A DNA stretch of 64,000 bases from CAYXLI01 sp964464925 (GTDB lineage Bacteria; Acidobacteriota; Terriglobia; Bryobacterales; Bryobacteraceae). The DNA lies in the NCBI GenBank assembly GCA_964464925.1, contig CAYXLI010000010.1, positions 1 through 64,000 on the forward strand, in the 5' to 3' direction. Shown here in pieces: positions 9,322-19,756 of the stretch. Below the pieces are notes generated by a model that saw nothing but the letters and a program-made list of their open reading frames with translations, made no database searches and was not told the origin of the DNA. The position numbers and the translations under genes were made by a program. How positions within the stretch are numbered: position 1 is the first letter of the stretch; each line of letters starts with the position of its first letter.

Positions 9322-10851
9322 ATGAATCCGATTGGACGTTACATATTCGTGTTGTTCGCCGGCTGCCTATTCGCGCAGAACGGAGCGCAGTTCAGCGAGT
9401 GGAAAGCCGCACCCGGAAATCGTTTGCCGAAAGCAGGATGTTCCGCATTGCGGAGTTTGTCGGGTTATGAATTCACGGTCGCGACGGCTGAGCTGGTCCC
9501 GGCCACCGATGGCGTGCCCGAGCACTGCCGAGTGTCCGGGCTGGTTCAGCCGGAGGTGCGATTCGTGGTCACGTTGCCATCGGTGTGGAACGGCCGTCTG
9601 TACATGTCCGGCAATGGAGGGTTTGCAGGAGAACCGCTGGATGCACCGGCGCGTGACAGGACGCGTGCCGTGGCATTACGTAGTGGCTTCGCGACCGCGG
9701 ACACGAACACAGGACATGATGCGCGGATCGAGCCGCAAGGCTCCTTCGCTAGCAATCCGCAAAAGCTGCTGGACTACGCTTTCCGTGCCGTTCACGTGAC
9801 GGCGGAGACAGCCAAGAAACTGGCTCAGGCTTACTATGGCGCGTTGCCCGCGCGAGCGTACTTCGACGGCTGCTCGACAGGAGGGCGGCAAGGACTGATC
9901 GCGGCGCAGCGGTTTCCAGCGGACTTCGACGGGATTGTGGTGGGAGCGCCGGTGTTGAATTTTACCGGAACGATGCTTTCTTATACCTGGATCAACCAAG
10001 TGCTGCTGTCTGCGGGGCTTCGCGAGGAGCAACTGAGGACCTTAGCGGACCGCGTATATGCAAGCTGCGACGAGAAAGATGGACTGAAGGACGGCATCAT
10101 CGGCGATCCGAGAAAATGCGATTTTCAACCGGAGCGCGATCTTCCGAAATGCAGCGGCGACAGGACGGGCGCGGATTGCTTTACCGCACAACAGATCGCG
10201 GCGATTCAGCGTATGCATACCGATGTGACCGCGGGCGGCAAGCGCCTGTTTCCGGGCTTTCCGGTAGGAGCGGAGGCAATCGCAGGGAATCGGAGTGGGC
10301 TGTTGAATTGGTTCATTCGCAATGACGGTGCTACTCTGTCAACCGGTTTCGCGAGTTCGTTCCTGCGCGATGTGGCCCTTTCCGGTTCAAAGGAATCGAT
10401 CGATTGGAAGACTTTCGACTTTGAGAAAGATCCAGCACGTCTGGGAACTATGCACGCGATCCTGGATGCTACCGACACTGACTTGAGCGCGTTCCGGGTG
10501 CACGGCGGGAAGATCCTCATGTACTACGGCTGGGCGGACCCTGCACTGAATCCTCTGATGGGTGTGGAGTATTACGAGCAGATGCGGGAAAAGATGGGGG
10601 CAGGCACCACGGACTTCTTCCGTCTTTTTATGGTTCCGGGAATGTTCCACTGCCGGGGCGGTGTGGGGCCGGACGCGTTTGACGCCATGACGCCGTTGGT
10701 GAACTGGGTGGAGAAAGGAACGAAGCCCGAGGTGTTGAAGGCGAAGCAGACGAACCGGTCGCGGCCGCTGTGCCCGTATCCGCAAGTGGCCCGGTACAGC
10801 GGAAGCGGCAGCGTGGACGATGCCGCCAGCTTCCGCTGCGTCGCCCCTTAG
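9322..10851 (+). CDS. Tannase/feruloyl esterase family secreted hydrolase
   Basis: A 509-residue alpha/beta-hydrolase of the tannase family, which cleaves esters of gallic, ferulic or related plant phenolic acids. Residues 1-19 (MNPIGRYIFVLFAGCLFAQ) are a signal peptide. The nucleophile motif GCSTGG puts Ser185 next to Cys184. Asp in YYGWADPALNP and His in GMFHCRGG complete the triad, with a Cys after the His. This is the CS-D-HC arrangement of the family, in which the two cysteines form a disulfide that ties the triad together. Such enzymes are common in soil acidobacteria. The final codons overlap the stop of the convergent small gene by three bases. Confidence 0.88.
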   Translation: MNPIGRYIFVLFAGCLFAQNGAQFSEWKAAPGNRLPKAGCSALRSLSGYEFTVATAELVPATDGVPEHCRVSGLVQPEVRFVVTLPSVWNGRLYMSGNGGFAGEPLDAPARDRTRAVALRSGFATADTNTGHDARIEPQGSFASNPQKLLDYAFRAVHVTAETAKKLAQAYYGALPARAYFDGCSTGGRQGLIAAQRFPADFDGIVVGAPVLNFTGTMLSYTWINQVLLSAGLREEQLRTLADRVYASCDEKDGLKDGIIGDPRKCDFQPERDLPKCSGDRTGADCFTAQQIAAIQRMHTDVTAGGKRLFPGFPVGAEAIAGNRSGLLNWFIRNDGATLSTGFASSFLRDVALSGSKESIDWKTFDFEKDPARLGTMHAILDATDTDLSAFRVHGGKILMYYGWADPALNPLMGVEYYEQMREKMGAGTTDFFRLFMVPGMFHCRGGVGPDAFDAMTPLVNWVEKGTKPEVLKAKQTNRSRPLCPYPQVARYSGSGSVDDAASFRCVAP

Positions 10852-11147
10852 CGATACCACGCATTGTGCTTGTAGCGGTAGATCTGATCACTAAGACGGT
10901 TCTCCTGGCGATTCACCAGCGCCCTCTCGCCGCGGGTCAGATAACCGCCATTGATAGCGCGGTCGCGATTGATCTCACGACGCAAGCCGGCTTCTTCCGA
11001 TTCCAGGCGAGCGGCCTCGAAGGGCGTCAACGATCCGCTGCCGATTCCCTGGGCAATTCGCCCCTGCTGCTCGTGCTGGCGGTAATCTACTTCCGCCGCC
11101 GACATGAGGCTGGTCATCAGGGCTGCTGCAATCATTATCTTTTTCAT
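10848..11147 (-). CDS. Small secreted helical protein of unknown function
   Basis: A 99-residue protein with a signal peptide (MKKIMIAAALMTSLMSAAE) and a mature part that is almost all charged helix, with the recurring phrases RIAQGIGSGSLTPFEAARL and INGGYLTRGERALVNR. The two 'G-LT-xEaxxL' phrases look like a helical repeat seen in small periplasmic proteins of several phyla. No catalytic residues or cysteines are present. A strong ribosome site GGAGG lies eight bases before the ATG. The stop overlaps that of the convergent esterase. Function unknown. Confidence 0.75.
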   Translation of the reverse strand: MKKIMIAAALMTSLMSAAEVDYRQHEQQGRIAQGIGSGSLTPFEAARLESEEAGLRREINRDRAINGGYLTRGERALVNRQENRLSDQIYRYKHNAWYR

Positions 11148-11247
11148 TTGTTTCTGCCTCCTGCGCAGTTAAATGCAAACGAACAACAGAAGTTGTGCGG
11201 AAAGGCCATTAAAGTCACTTCACGCGGAGTTACTGGATAATAGAGAT

Positions 11248-12123
11248 ATGCATTGGAAGCAACTCCCCGTGGCGGCGGCATTGTGCCTGGCTCTTGCCAC
11301 ACAGGCGCAGACGCCTACGGATTGGCAGACCGCGAAGGAATTGGCGGGCGTGGATATGAGCAAACTCTCTGCGCTGCAGAAGCCCGTCGCGCTGTCGATT
11401 CTGCGGGAAGCGCCGTGTACGTGCGGCTGCAACATGAAAATTGCCGAATGCCGCGTGAAGGATCCGGCGTGCGCGTACAGCAAGGCCTTGGCCGCACTCG
11501 CAGTGAAGTCGGTCGCGGAAGGGAAGACACCCGCGCAGGCGCAACAGGTACTCGCGGCATCGAAGATCGCCCCTCCGCCTCCACCACCGCTGCTGGAGGA
11601 TCCGGTAAAGCTGAATACCGACGGCTCTCCAGTCAAGGGGCCGGCGAATGCGAAGGTAACGATCGTAGAGTTCTCCGACTTCCAGTGCCCGTATTGCTCG
11701 CTCGCGGTGATGAAGGCTTACGAAGTGATGAAGGCGTATCCGAACGAGGTGAAGCTTGTGTTCAAACACTTCCCGCTTTCGGAGATGCATCCGATGGCGC
11801 ACCTGGCGGCTGAAGCCTCGATGGCGGCGGATGCACAGGGGAAGTTCTGGCCGATGCACGACAAGCTGTTCGCGAATTTCCGCAATCTGAGCCGCGAGCG
11901 CATCGTTGCCGCGGCGAACGAAGTAGGGCTGGACATGCAGCGCTTCACGGCCGAGATGACCGCAGGCAAGTACCGCGCCGTGGTGGATAAAGATTTGAAG
12001 GAAGCCATGCAACTGGGACTCGGCGCGACGCCGACGTTCTACGTGAATGGCCGCAAATTCAACGCGAATCCCGATCTTGCGAACCTGAAGCCGATTATCG
12101 ATGCGGAGCTGAAGAAAAAGTAA
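11248..12123 (+). CDS. DsbA-like thioredoxin-fold protein with N-terminal cysteine-rich module
   Basis: A 291-residue exported protein. The ATG at 11248 is chosen because it begins a clean signal peptide (MHWKQLPVAAALCLALATQ). The C-terminal two thirds are a DsbA-type thioredoxin fold: FSDFQCPYCSLAV places the redox pair at Cys147 and Cys150, and GATPTFYVNGR carries the cis-proline. Before it, residues 57-75 hold five cysteines (Cys57, 59, 61, 68, 75) in a C-T-C-G-C...C...C pattern, joined to the thiol domain by a proline-rich linker (APPPPPPLLED). The protein probably oxidises or isomerises disulfides in the periplasm. The Cys-rich module may bind metal or be a redox partner; this is inference. 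Confidence 0.85.
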   Translation: MHWKQLPVAAALCLALATQAQTPTDWQTAKELAGVDMSKLSALQKPVALSILREAPCTCGCNMKIAECRVKDPACAYSKALAALAVKSVAEGKTPAQAQQVLAASKIAPPPPPPLLEDPVKLNTDGSPVKGPANAKVTIVEFSDFQCPYCSLAVMKAYEVMKAYPNEVKLVFKHFPLSEMHPMAHLAAEASMAADAQGKFWPMHDKLFANFRNLSRERIVAAANEVGLDMQRFTAEMTAGKYRAVVDKDLKEAMQLGLGATPTFYVNGRKFNANPDLANLKPIIDAELKKK

Positions 12124-12131
12124 GCCGCCGA

Positions 12132-13942
<1,811 letters not shown>

Positions 13943-13946
<4 letters not shown>

Positions 13947-14851
13947 CGCGACACCCGTAGCGTATCGAGCGCTCCGATGACTTGTTTCACCGGGATGTTG
14001 CGAATATTCGCACGGTCTGAAAGAACCTGGGAGGGGACGCGCCAGGGCGCCCAGATGACCGGGTCCGAAGGACCGAACAGGACGACTACGGGCAGACCAA
14101 AGGCGGCGGCGAGGTGCGCGGGGCCGCTGTCATTACCAACGAAAAGTGTTGCCGATTGCAGCAGTGACTTGGTTTCACTGAGAGGAGCGCCGACGATCGT
14201 GCGGTACTTCGAAAACGCCGAGAGGTCTTCTCCAGGGCCGGCGATGAAAACGGGTTCGAGATCGCGACTGAGGTGTTCGGCGACTGCCCGGAACCCCTCA
14301 GGAGACCAGGTCTTTTCTGCTTGCGCGGCGACGGCGTGGATTACGGCGTATGGGCGGGCGGCTGGCCTCGGCTCAGCGAAGAGCTTCGCGCGCGGGATGG
14401 GTATAGATTCCGCTCCGAGATAGAAACTGGCCGAGGCCAGATGTTCGGCGGTATGGACGGTGCGTTCCTCGCCGAGAATCTCCTGCGCTCGAGGAATGCG
14501 GCAGTTGTAGAGCTGGGCTCCGCTGTGATGCGCGAAGCCGGCGCGAATCCGGGCCCTGCTGGCTCCGGTGAGGACCATGCTCCGGGTGCCGCCGTGCAGA
14601 TTGAGACAGAGTTCGGGACGGAAGCGGCGCAGGGCGGCAATCTCCGGAGGAAGGATAAGCTGAATGTCGGGATTGCCTTCGAAGACGGCGGCAAACCGGT
14701 TTTCCACGACGACGGCGATTTCGAGGTCCGGACGGCTGCGCTTCAAGATGTCGAGCGCCGGAGTGGTTAAGACACAATCTCCGAGCGAGCGCAGCCGCAC
14801 CACTGCTACCCGCGCTCCCCGGGGAAGATGTTCCAGTACTCGGTCCATCAA
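13943..14851 (-). CDS. Glycosyltransferase family 9 (heptosyltransferase-like)
   Basis: A 302-residue GT-B glycosyltransferase of family 9, which adds ADP-heptose or similar sugars to the lipopolysaccharide core. The N-terminal RLRSLGDCVLTTPAL is the family's start motif, and the C-terminal GNDSGPAHLAAAFGLPVV is the nucleotide-sugar site. Two methionine codons open the gene (MMDRV); the first is used here. It lies nine bases after the Trm112-like gene and overlaps the MsbA-like gene by four bases, so the products of this operon are probably all used for building the outer membrane. Which sugar is added cannot be told. Confidence 0.88.
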
Positions 14852-14860
14852 CGGGATCGT

Positions 14861-15031
14861 CTATTCTTCGATCTTCGCTTCGTCAATGAGCATCACCGGG
14901 ATGTCATCGCGGATCGGGTAAACTCGTTTGCACTGCGTGCACTTCAGGCCGCTCCCATCCGGTTTCAGATCGAGATCCGCTTTGCAGAGCGGGCACACGA
15001 GTATCTCCAGCAATTCCTTGCTCAGGGCCAT
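14861..15031 (-). CDS. Trm112/YcaR-like zinc-ribbon protein
   Basis: A 56-residue protein starting MALSKELLEILVCPLC. Two CxxC pairs (Cys13/Cys16 and Cys31/Cys34) make a zinc ribbon, and the ending VYPIRDDIPVMLIDEA is the family hallmark. Eukaryotic and archaeal Trm112 proteins stabilise several methyltransferases; the bacterial relatives (YcaR) have no settled role but are often next to lipid A genes, as here. The gene is 24 bases after eda and nine bases before the glycosyltransferase. Confidence 0.88.
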   Translation of the reverse strand: MALSKELLEILVCPLCKADLDLKPDGSGLKCTQCKRVYPIRDDIPVMLIDEAKIEE

Positions 15032-15055
15032 AAAAGACAAGTGTAGCGCGCCGGG

Positions 15056-15730
15056 CTAGGCCCCGGCCGCAGTGGCCTTGATTTCGGCACGAGCCTTCTG
15101 GACAACGGCGAGGTATTGCCGGGCGCGCTCTTCGAAGACTTCGAACTTGCCTTCCTTTATGGTTTTGGCGTCGATGAGTTCGCCGCCGACCGCTACGGCG
15201 CAGGAGCCTGCCTTGAGGAAGTCCGCCGCCGTGTCGAGATTCACACCTCCGGTGGGGATCATTTCGATTTGAGGAAATGGGCCCTTGAGAGCCTTGATGT
15301 ACTTGGCACCACCGACCGCGCTGGCCGGGAAGACCTTGACCGCGCTGGCGCCGTGATCCCAGGCGGCGAGCACTTCGGTGGGAGTGAGAGCGCCTGGAAA
15401 AATCGGCTTCGAATAACGGCGAGCCATCTCAATGGTTTCGAGGCGCAAGCTGGGGGTGACGAAGAACTGGGCACCGGCGAGCATACAGGCACGGGCGGTT
15501 TCGGGGTCGAGAACGGTGCCGGCGCCGAGAACAATCTTGTCACCGAACTGGTCGGCGAGTTTCTCGAGGGCTTTGATGGCGCCCGGGACAGTCATGGTGA
15601 TCTCGGCCGAGCGGATGCCGCCTTTATAGATGGCTTCGATGGCTTTGATCGCTCCCTCCGCGGTGGATGTGCGCACAACCGGCACGATCCCGATATCGAT
15701 GATGGAGGACAGGATTTGATCTGCAGTCAT
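15056..15730 (-). CDS. eda: 2-keto-3-deoxy-6-phosphogluconate aldolase
   Basis: A 224-residue class I aldolase that splits KDPG into pyruvate and glyceraldehyde 3-phosphate (Entner-Doudoroff or uronate breakdown). The start at 15730 (MTADQILSSIIDIGIVPV) follows a GGGG ribosome site and fits the family; longer in-frame readings upstream have no support. SAVKVFPAS holds the Schiff-base lysine, AEITMTVP the general-base glutamate, and GAGTVLDPE and IPTGGVNLD the phosphate site. It is the first gene of the minus-strand operon that continues with Trm112, GT9 and MsbA-like genes, an unusual partner set. No 6-phosphogluconate dehydratase gene is in the window. Confidence 0.92.
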   Translation of the reverse strand: MTADQILSSIIDIGIVPVVRTSTAEGAIKAIEAIYKGGIRSAEITMTVPGAIKALEKLADQFGDKIVLGAGTVLDPETARACMLAGAQFFVTPSLRLETIEMARRYSKPIFPGALTPTEVLAAWDHGASAVKVFPASAVGGAKYIKALKGPFPQIEMIPTGGVNLDTAADFLKAGSCAVAVGGELIDAKTIKEGKFEVFEERARQYLAVVQKARAEIKATAAGA

Positions 15731-15789
15731 TCTGCCCCTTAGTTTATCGCGGGCAAGCGAAGGTGCAGGTAGTGATACGATGCTTGCCG

Positions 15790-16755
15790 ATGAAGAGGCT
15801 GATTTGGGCGGTTCTACTGTGCGGCGGAGTCTGCGGCGCGAAGTACCTGGTATTAGAGAAAGGCGCGAATGCGTTGGTTTATTACACAACCGACGGAAAG
15901 GTGATCGCTTCGGTGCCGGTTGGGCAGCATCCACATGAGGTGGCGTTCTCACCCGACCGGAAGTTGCTCTACACATCGGATAACGGGACTATGCGGATTG
16001 AGAACGCGGGGGAAGGCGGCAATTCCCTGTCGGTCATCGATGTAGCGGCGAGGAAAAAGATCGGGGATATTTCGTTGGGCAAATTCCGCCGGCCGCATGG
16101 GCTGGATGTGGATCCGAAGACCGGACATGTTGTGGTGACGACGGAGGCGCCGGATCAGCTTCTGCTTGTGGACGGAGAGAAAAGGGGTGTGATCCGCACG
16201 TACGAAACGAAAGGCAAGACTTCGCACATGGTGACGCTCGGGCCTGATGGCAAATGGGCGTACGTTTCGAACAGCACGTCGAATACGGTGTCGGCCATCC
16301 GGTTGAGCAACGGGGAAGTGAAGATCATACCGACGGCGAAGAGGCCGGAGGGGAGTGTACTGTCCAAGGACGGCAAGGAATTGTACGTCTGCAACCGGGA
16401 GGAGGCGATGATCAGCGTGATCAGCACCGCATCCAATTCGCAGATCGCGATTATCAAGACCGGGGAGGGACCTGTGCGAATTGCACTGACTCCGGATGGG
16501 AACCGGCTGGTGTATGCGCTGATGCATGAAAAAAAGATCGGGATTGCAGATCCGAAAGCGCGGCAGCAAATCGACTACATCTTGCTGCCGGCATCGCCCG
16601 TATCGTTGCATCTGTCAACGGATGGTACGCGGGCGTTCGCGTCGGCGGAAGAACAGGATACGGTGTACGTGGTCGACCTGAAGGGCCGGCACGTGGAGAC
16701 AGAGGTCCGAACGCCGCAGGGAGCCGGGCCTGATCCGGTGGTGGACATTCCATGA
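15790..16755 (+). CDS. Secreted YVTN-type beta-propeller protein
   Basis: A 321-residue protein with a signal peptide (start MKRLIWAVLLCGGVCGAK at 15790). It is built from repeating blades of the YVTN/surface-layer type: HPHEVAFSPDRKLLYTSD, RPHGLDVDPKTGHVVV, SHMVTLGPDGKWAYVS, RPEGSVLSKDGKELYV, GPVRIALTPDGNRLVY and SLHLSTDGTRAFAS, spaced about 42-45 residues apart, which suggests a seven-bladed propeller. Such proteins bind partners or ligands at the cell surface; there is no sign of an enzyme active site. It overlaps the following GHL10 gene by four bases (ATGA), so the two are translated together. Confidence 0.85.
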   Translation: MKRLIWAVLLCGGVCGAKYLVLEKGANALVYYTTDGKVIASVPVGQHPHEVAFSPDRKLLYTSDNGTMRIENAGEGGNSLSVIDVAARKKIGDISLGKFRRPHGLDVDPKTGHVVVTTEAPDQLLLVDGEKRGVIRTYETKGKTSHMVTLGPDGKWAYVSNSTSNTVSAIRLSNGEVKIIPTAKRPEGSVLSKDGKELYVCNREEAMISVISTASNSQIAIIKTGEGPVRIALTPDGNRLVYALMHEKKIGIADPKARQQIDYILLPASPVSLHLSTDGTRAFASAEEQDTVYVVDLKGRHVETEVRTPQGAGPDPVVDIP

Positions 16756-18680
16756 AGGCCCTACTAGGGTTGATGCTGGTGCTGCCGGTGTGTGGGCAGC
16801 AGTATCGGGCGTTCTGGGCAGACGCATTTCACGCGGGATATAAGAACGCGGCCCAGATCGACCAGATGGTGGACGACGTTGCGACGGCGAAGGGCAATGC
16901 GATTCTCATGGAGGTCCGGAACCGGGGCGGCTCTTATTTCCTGAAATCGATTGAGCCGGCTGTGGAGGATGCGGATTGGTCCCCTTCGTTTGATGCTCTG
17001 CAGTATCTGATTGATAGGGCGCATGCGCGCGGCATTGAAGTGCATGCATGGTATCCGGTGACGCCGCTGTGGCCGCTGGCAAGGGCGCCGCTCGATCCGA
17101 AGCACGCCTGGAATCTGCACGGGCCGAAGGCCACGGGTGATGCCATGTGGATGACCATGACCGCGGGCGGGAAGATCTCGTCTTCCGTGGATCCCGGGCA
17201 TCCGGATGTAGAGCGGTACCTGGCGGAAGTGATTCTTGACCCCGTGAGGAATTACGACCTGGATGGCATACACCTGGACTATATACGGTATCCGGAAGAT
17301 GACGACTATGGGTTCAACCCCAAGGCAGTAGAGAGGTTTGAGAGACTGCAGGGCACAAGTTTCGCGCAGTTCCGCAGGGACCAGGTAACGGCGCTGGTGC
17401 GGCAGGTGTACTTAAGGGCCGCGGAGATGAAGCCGTCATTGAAGGTGTCGGGCGCGCTGATCACGTGGGGAGACGGGCCGCCCACCGACGAGCAGTTTCG
17501 CAACAAGGACGCGTATAGCCGGGTGTACCAGGACTGGCGAGCGTGGATGGAGGAAGGGATTCTGGATATCGGGATGCCGATGAATTACTTCCGGCAGGCG
17601 CAGAACGGCGGCTTTCTGCAGCACTGGATCGACTACGAAAAAGACCGGCAGTACGGGCGCATGATGGCCGTTGGTGTGGCGAATTATCTGAACTCGATTA
17701 CCGATTCGCTGGAGCAACTGCGAAGGGTGCAGAGCGTTGCGGTCGGCGGGGTTGTTTTCTACAGCTACGCGAGTACGAACACACTGAGCGATGCGGGATT
17801 GCCGGTAATCCCAAATGCGGAGTTCTACAAGGCGATTGGAGATGCGTTTGCGTCTCCAGCCGCTGTGCCGGTGCTGCCCTGGAAGGCTAGCCCGCAGCGC
17901 GGGCACGTGCTGGGCGTTCTGCACGTGGATGGCGGCCCAGCGTGGCTGCACGATGGTGTAGACATCGCCATTGAGTCCGATACGGGGCGGGATTTCACGG
18001 CTCGCGTGAACACAGACGGAACGGGTTTTTTCGGAGCGGTTGATTTGACGCCGGACCGGTATCGGGTACGGCTGGAGCGCGGTGGGGTGGAATTGTTCCG
18101 GACGGTGGCGCAGGACGTGACGCCAGGTTCGGCTGTGCGGTTCGATGTCTTTCTGAAGCCGGAGGACTTCACGGGAGTTCTGCCACGGATTACGGCGGCT
18201 CCGGAGGAGGCTGCCCCGGGGGAAGTGATCGCGATCGGCGGGGTGCATCTGCAGAATGCTCAGGTGGTGGTAAATGGAACGCGTGCGGCCGTAATTGCGG
18301 CTACTTCGGAAAGGATGGAGTTCGCGATCCCGTTCGTTTCGTCTCCGACCTTCGTTGTGAAGATTCAGCGCGCGGGGATGGAATCAGATCCGATTACGGT
18401 GCGGTCCGTCCCAGTACATCCGGCGGTGTCGGGAGTGAGGAGGGTGTCGGATCGATATCTGGAGATTTACGCAACCGGGTTGGGAGCATTGAACGGTCAG
18501 GCGCTCGCGGCGCCGGTGACCGCAGCAGTCAGCGGTGTGCCGGCTCGGGTGCTGTACGCGGGTGCGGCTCCAGGGCAGGCGTACCTCTATCAGATCAATC
18601 TCGAACTGCCGGCCGCGGACATAGCGTCCGGAACGGTAGATTTGCGGGTGGCGGAACGGGCGGTGCAGGTTCCGTTCTAG
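16752..18680 (+). CDS. Secreted family-10-like glycosyl hydrolase (GHL10) with Solibacter-type C-terminal domain
   Basis: A 642-residue secreted protein. After a short signal peptide, residues about 18-370 are a TIM barrel of the GHL10 (DUF187) type: AFWADAFHAGYKN, ILMEVRNRGGSYF, EVHAWYPV, DGIHLDYIRYPEDD (conserved acidic pair) and GVVFYSYAST. These proteins are thought to cut bacterial or plant polysaccharides, but few have been tested. Residues about 390-470 look like a carboxypeptidase-regulatory or Ig-like fold. The end (YLEIYATGLGALNG, then RVLYAGAAPGQAYLYQINLE) matches the 'Solibacter C-terminal domain' (TIGR03437 pattern), thought to be a surface or export module. The stop codon overlaps the stop of the convergent LuxR gene within a single CTAG. 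Confidence 0.85.
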   Translation: MKALLGLMLVLPVCGQQYRAFWADAFHAGYKNAAQIDQMVDDVATAKGNAILMEVRNRGGSYFLKSIEPAVEDADWSPSFDALQYLIDRAHARGIEVHAWYPVTPLWPLARAPLDPKHAWNLHGPKATGDAMWMTMTAGGKISSSVDPGHPDVERYLAEVILDPVRNYDLDGIHLDYIRYPEDDDYGFNPKAVERFERLQGTSFAQFRRDQVTALVRQVYLRAAEMKPSLKVSGALITWGDGPPTDEQFRNKDAYSRVYQDWRAWMEEGILDIGMPMNYFRQAQNGGFLQHWIDYEKDRQYGRMMAVGVANYLNSITDSLEQLRRVQSVAVGGVVFYSYASTNTLSDAGLPVIPNAEFYKAIGDAFASPAAVPVLPWKASPQRGHVLGVLHVDGGPAWLHDGVDIAIESDTGRDFTARVNTDGTGFFGAVDLTPDRYRVRLERGGVELFRTVAQDVTPGSAVRFDVFLKPEDFTGVLPRITAAPEEAAPGEVIAIGGVHLQNAQVVVNGTRAAVIAATSERMEFAIPFVSSPTFVVKIQRAGMESDPITVRSVPVHPAVSGVRRVSDRYLEIYATGLGALNGQALAAPVTAAVSGVPARVLYAGAAPGQAYLYQINLELPAADIASGTVDLRVAERAVQVPF

Positions 18681-19321
18681 GGCGTCTGGAGACGCACGCC
18701 GATGGTAAGGACGATGCGAACGAGGTCGCTCTGGCGCGAGGTTCCAGTTTTGGCGAAGACGGTCCGAAGGTGGCTGCGGACGGTACTGACCTTAATTCTG
18801 AACTGGGCGGCGACGTCATTGACTGTTTCTCCCTTTGCGAGGGCGATGGCGAGGCGCGCCTCCGCGTGAGTGAGATTGAAGAGCTCGACCAGTGTAGATG
18901 GGTCGGGCGCGATAGTGGCTTCCGGATCGACCAGTGTGGCCAAGCAGAACGGCTCGCGCGCGGTTACACGGGCGAGGCGGATGACGAAGGGCAGACGTCC
19001 GCTGCGGCGGGGCATGGAAAAGACGTCGTTCCGGCCGCTGGAGATGGCCATGCGTACCGAGGAGTGGAGGCGGGTGGTCGTCTGCGCCGACATAGTCATG
19101 AGAACTCCAGCGTGAACGATGATTCCATCAGCCTGGCGGAGGATGAGGTCGGCGGCGTGGTTGGAGTAGAAGAGACGCGTGTCGGCATCCATCAGGAGGA
19201 TGGGAGTGCCGATTTCATCAAGGACAGGATTTTCCGCGATTGGGTCGCCAGTGCGGGAGAGCATCCAGTTCAGGCGGATCGGGTTAGGGAAGGAGTGGGC
19301 TGCCTGCACGTTTTGAGACAT
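18677..19321 (-). CDS. LuxR-type helix-turn-helix regulator with PAS-like sensor
   Basis: A 214-residue regulator from the ATG at 19321; a TTG at 19360 would add 13 residues but has no ribosome site. Residues about 30-140 resemble a PAS fold (PILLMDADTRLFYSNHAADLIL). The C-terminal 65 residues are a LuxR/GerE helix-turn-helix: LTHAEARLAIALAKGETVNDV then VSTVRSHLRTVFAKTGTSRQ. There is no receiver domain and no obvious heme or flavin cysteine. A 38-base nested inverted repeat lies about 50 bases in front of the start and may be its own operator. Target genes are unknown. Confidence 0.82.
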   Translation of the reverse strand: MSQNVQAAHSFPNPIRLNWMLSRTGDPIAENPVLDEIGTPILLMDADTRLFYSNHAADLILRQADGIIVHAGVLMTMSAQTTTRLHSSVRMAISSGRNDVFSMPRRSGRLPFVIRLARVTAREPFCLATLVDPEATIAPDPSTLVELFNLTHAEARLAIALAKGETVNDVAAQFRIKVSTVRSHLRTVFAKTGTSRQSDLVRIVLTIGVRLQTP

Positions 19322-19369
19322 GCATTTTGCACGGCACGCGTAGTGCCCACGGGGAATCAATAATATAGC

Positions 19370-19407
19370 CCGATTCGGGACTATCCAAACTGATAGTTTC
19401 GAATCGG
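19370..19407. repeat. 38-bp nested inverted repeat between two minus-strand genes
   Basis: CCGATTCG (19370-19377) pairs with CGAATCGG (19400-19407), and inside it ACTATC (19380-19385) pairs with GATAGT (19392-19397) around a 6-base loop. The 2-base gaps (gg and tt) would be G-U pairs in plus-strand RNA, giving a 16-bp stem. It could end transcription from the gene at 19421-19708 or be an operator for the LuxR gene. Confidence 0.6.
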
Positions 19408-19420
19408 AAATGATAATCCG

Positions 19421-19708
19421 CTAATAGCTCAGGGTTTGGGAACGGGGAGCCTCGGACGGGTTGGGGAGGTAGAGCGTCTTACAGCGCTCGCAGCGGTACA
19501 GTTCGGCATTGGGTCCACCGAACCGGGCGGCGATTTCGGGTCCGAAGAAATACCAGCGTTTGAGGTGGCCGGCGCAGAGTTTGCCCTTTTCATTTTTTTC
19601 GTCACAGGCGCGCATGCGGGGGATGCGCTCTTTTACTTTGGTGCCATCGGACAGGGTGGCGACGAGGCGAGCAGGCTCAACAGGCTGCGTCGGGGAGATG
19701 TAGTCCAT
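19421..19708 (-). CDS. Small cysteine-containing protein, unknown
   Basis: A 95-residue protein without signal peptide or membrane segment. Four cysteines lie in two groups, C-x8-C (RACDEKNEKGKLCAGHLKRW) and C-x2-C (YRCERCKTLYLP), the second typical of a zinc ribbon. The stretch HLKRWYFFGPEIAARFG is likely structural. No family was recognised. It is followed by the large inverted repeat and preceded by the phosphoesterase gene on the same strand, 48 bases apart. Confidence 0.65.
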   Translation of the reverse strand: MDYISPTQPVEPARLVATLSDGTKVKERIPRMRACDEKNEKGKLCAGHLKRWYFFGPEIAARFGGPNAELYRCERCKTLYLPNPSEAPRSQTLSY

Positions 19709-19756
19709 GAAATTACAGGGTAGCGCGGATGGAGATGACTGGAAATAGGGTGACCA

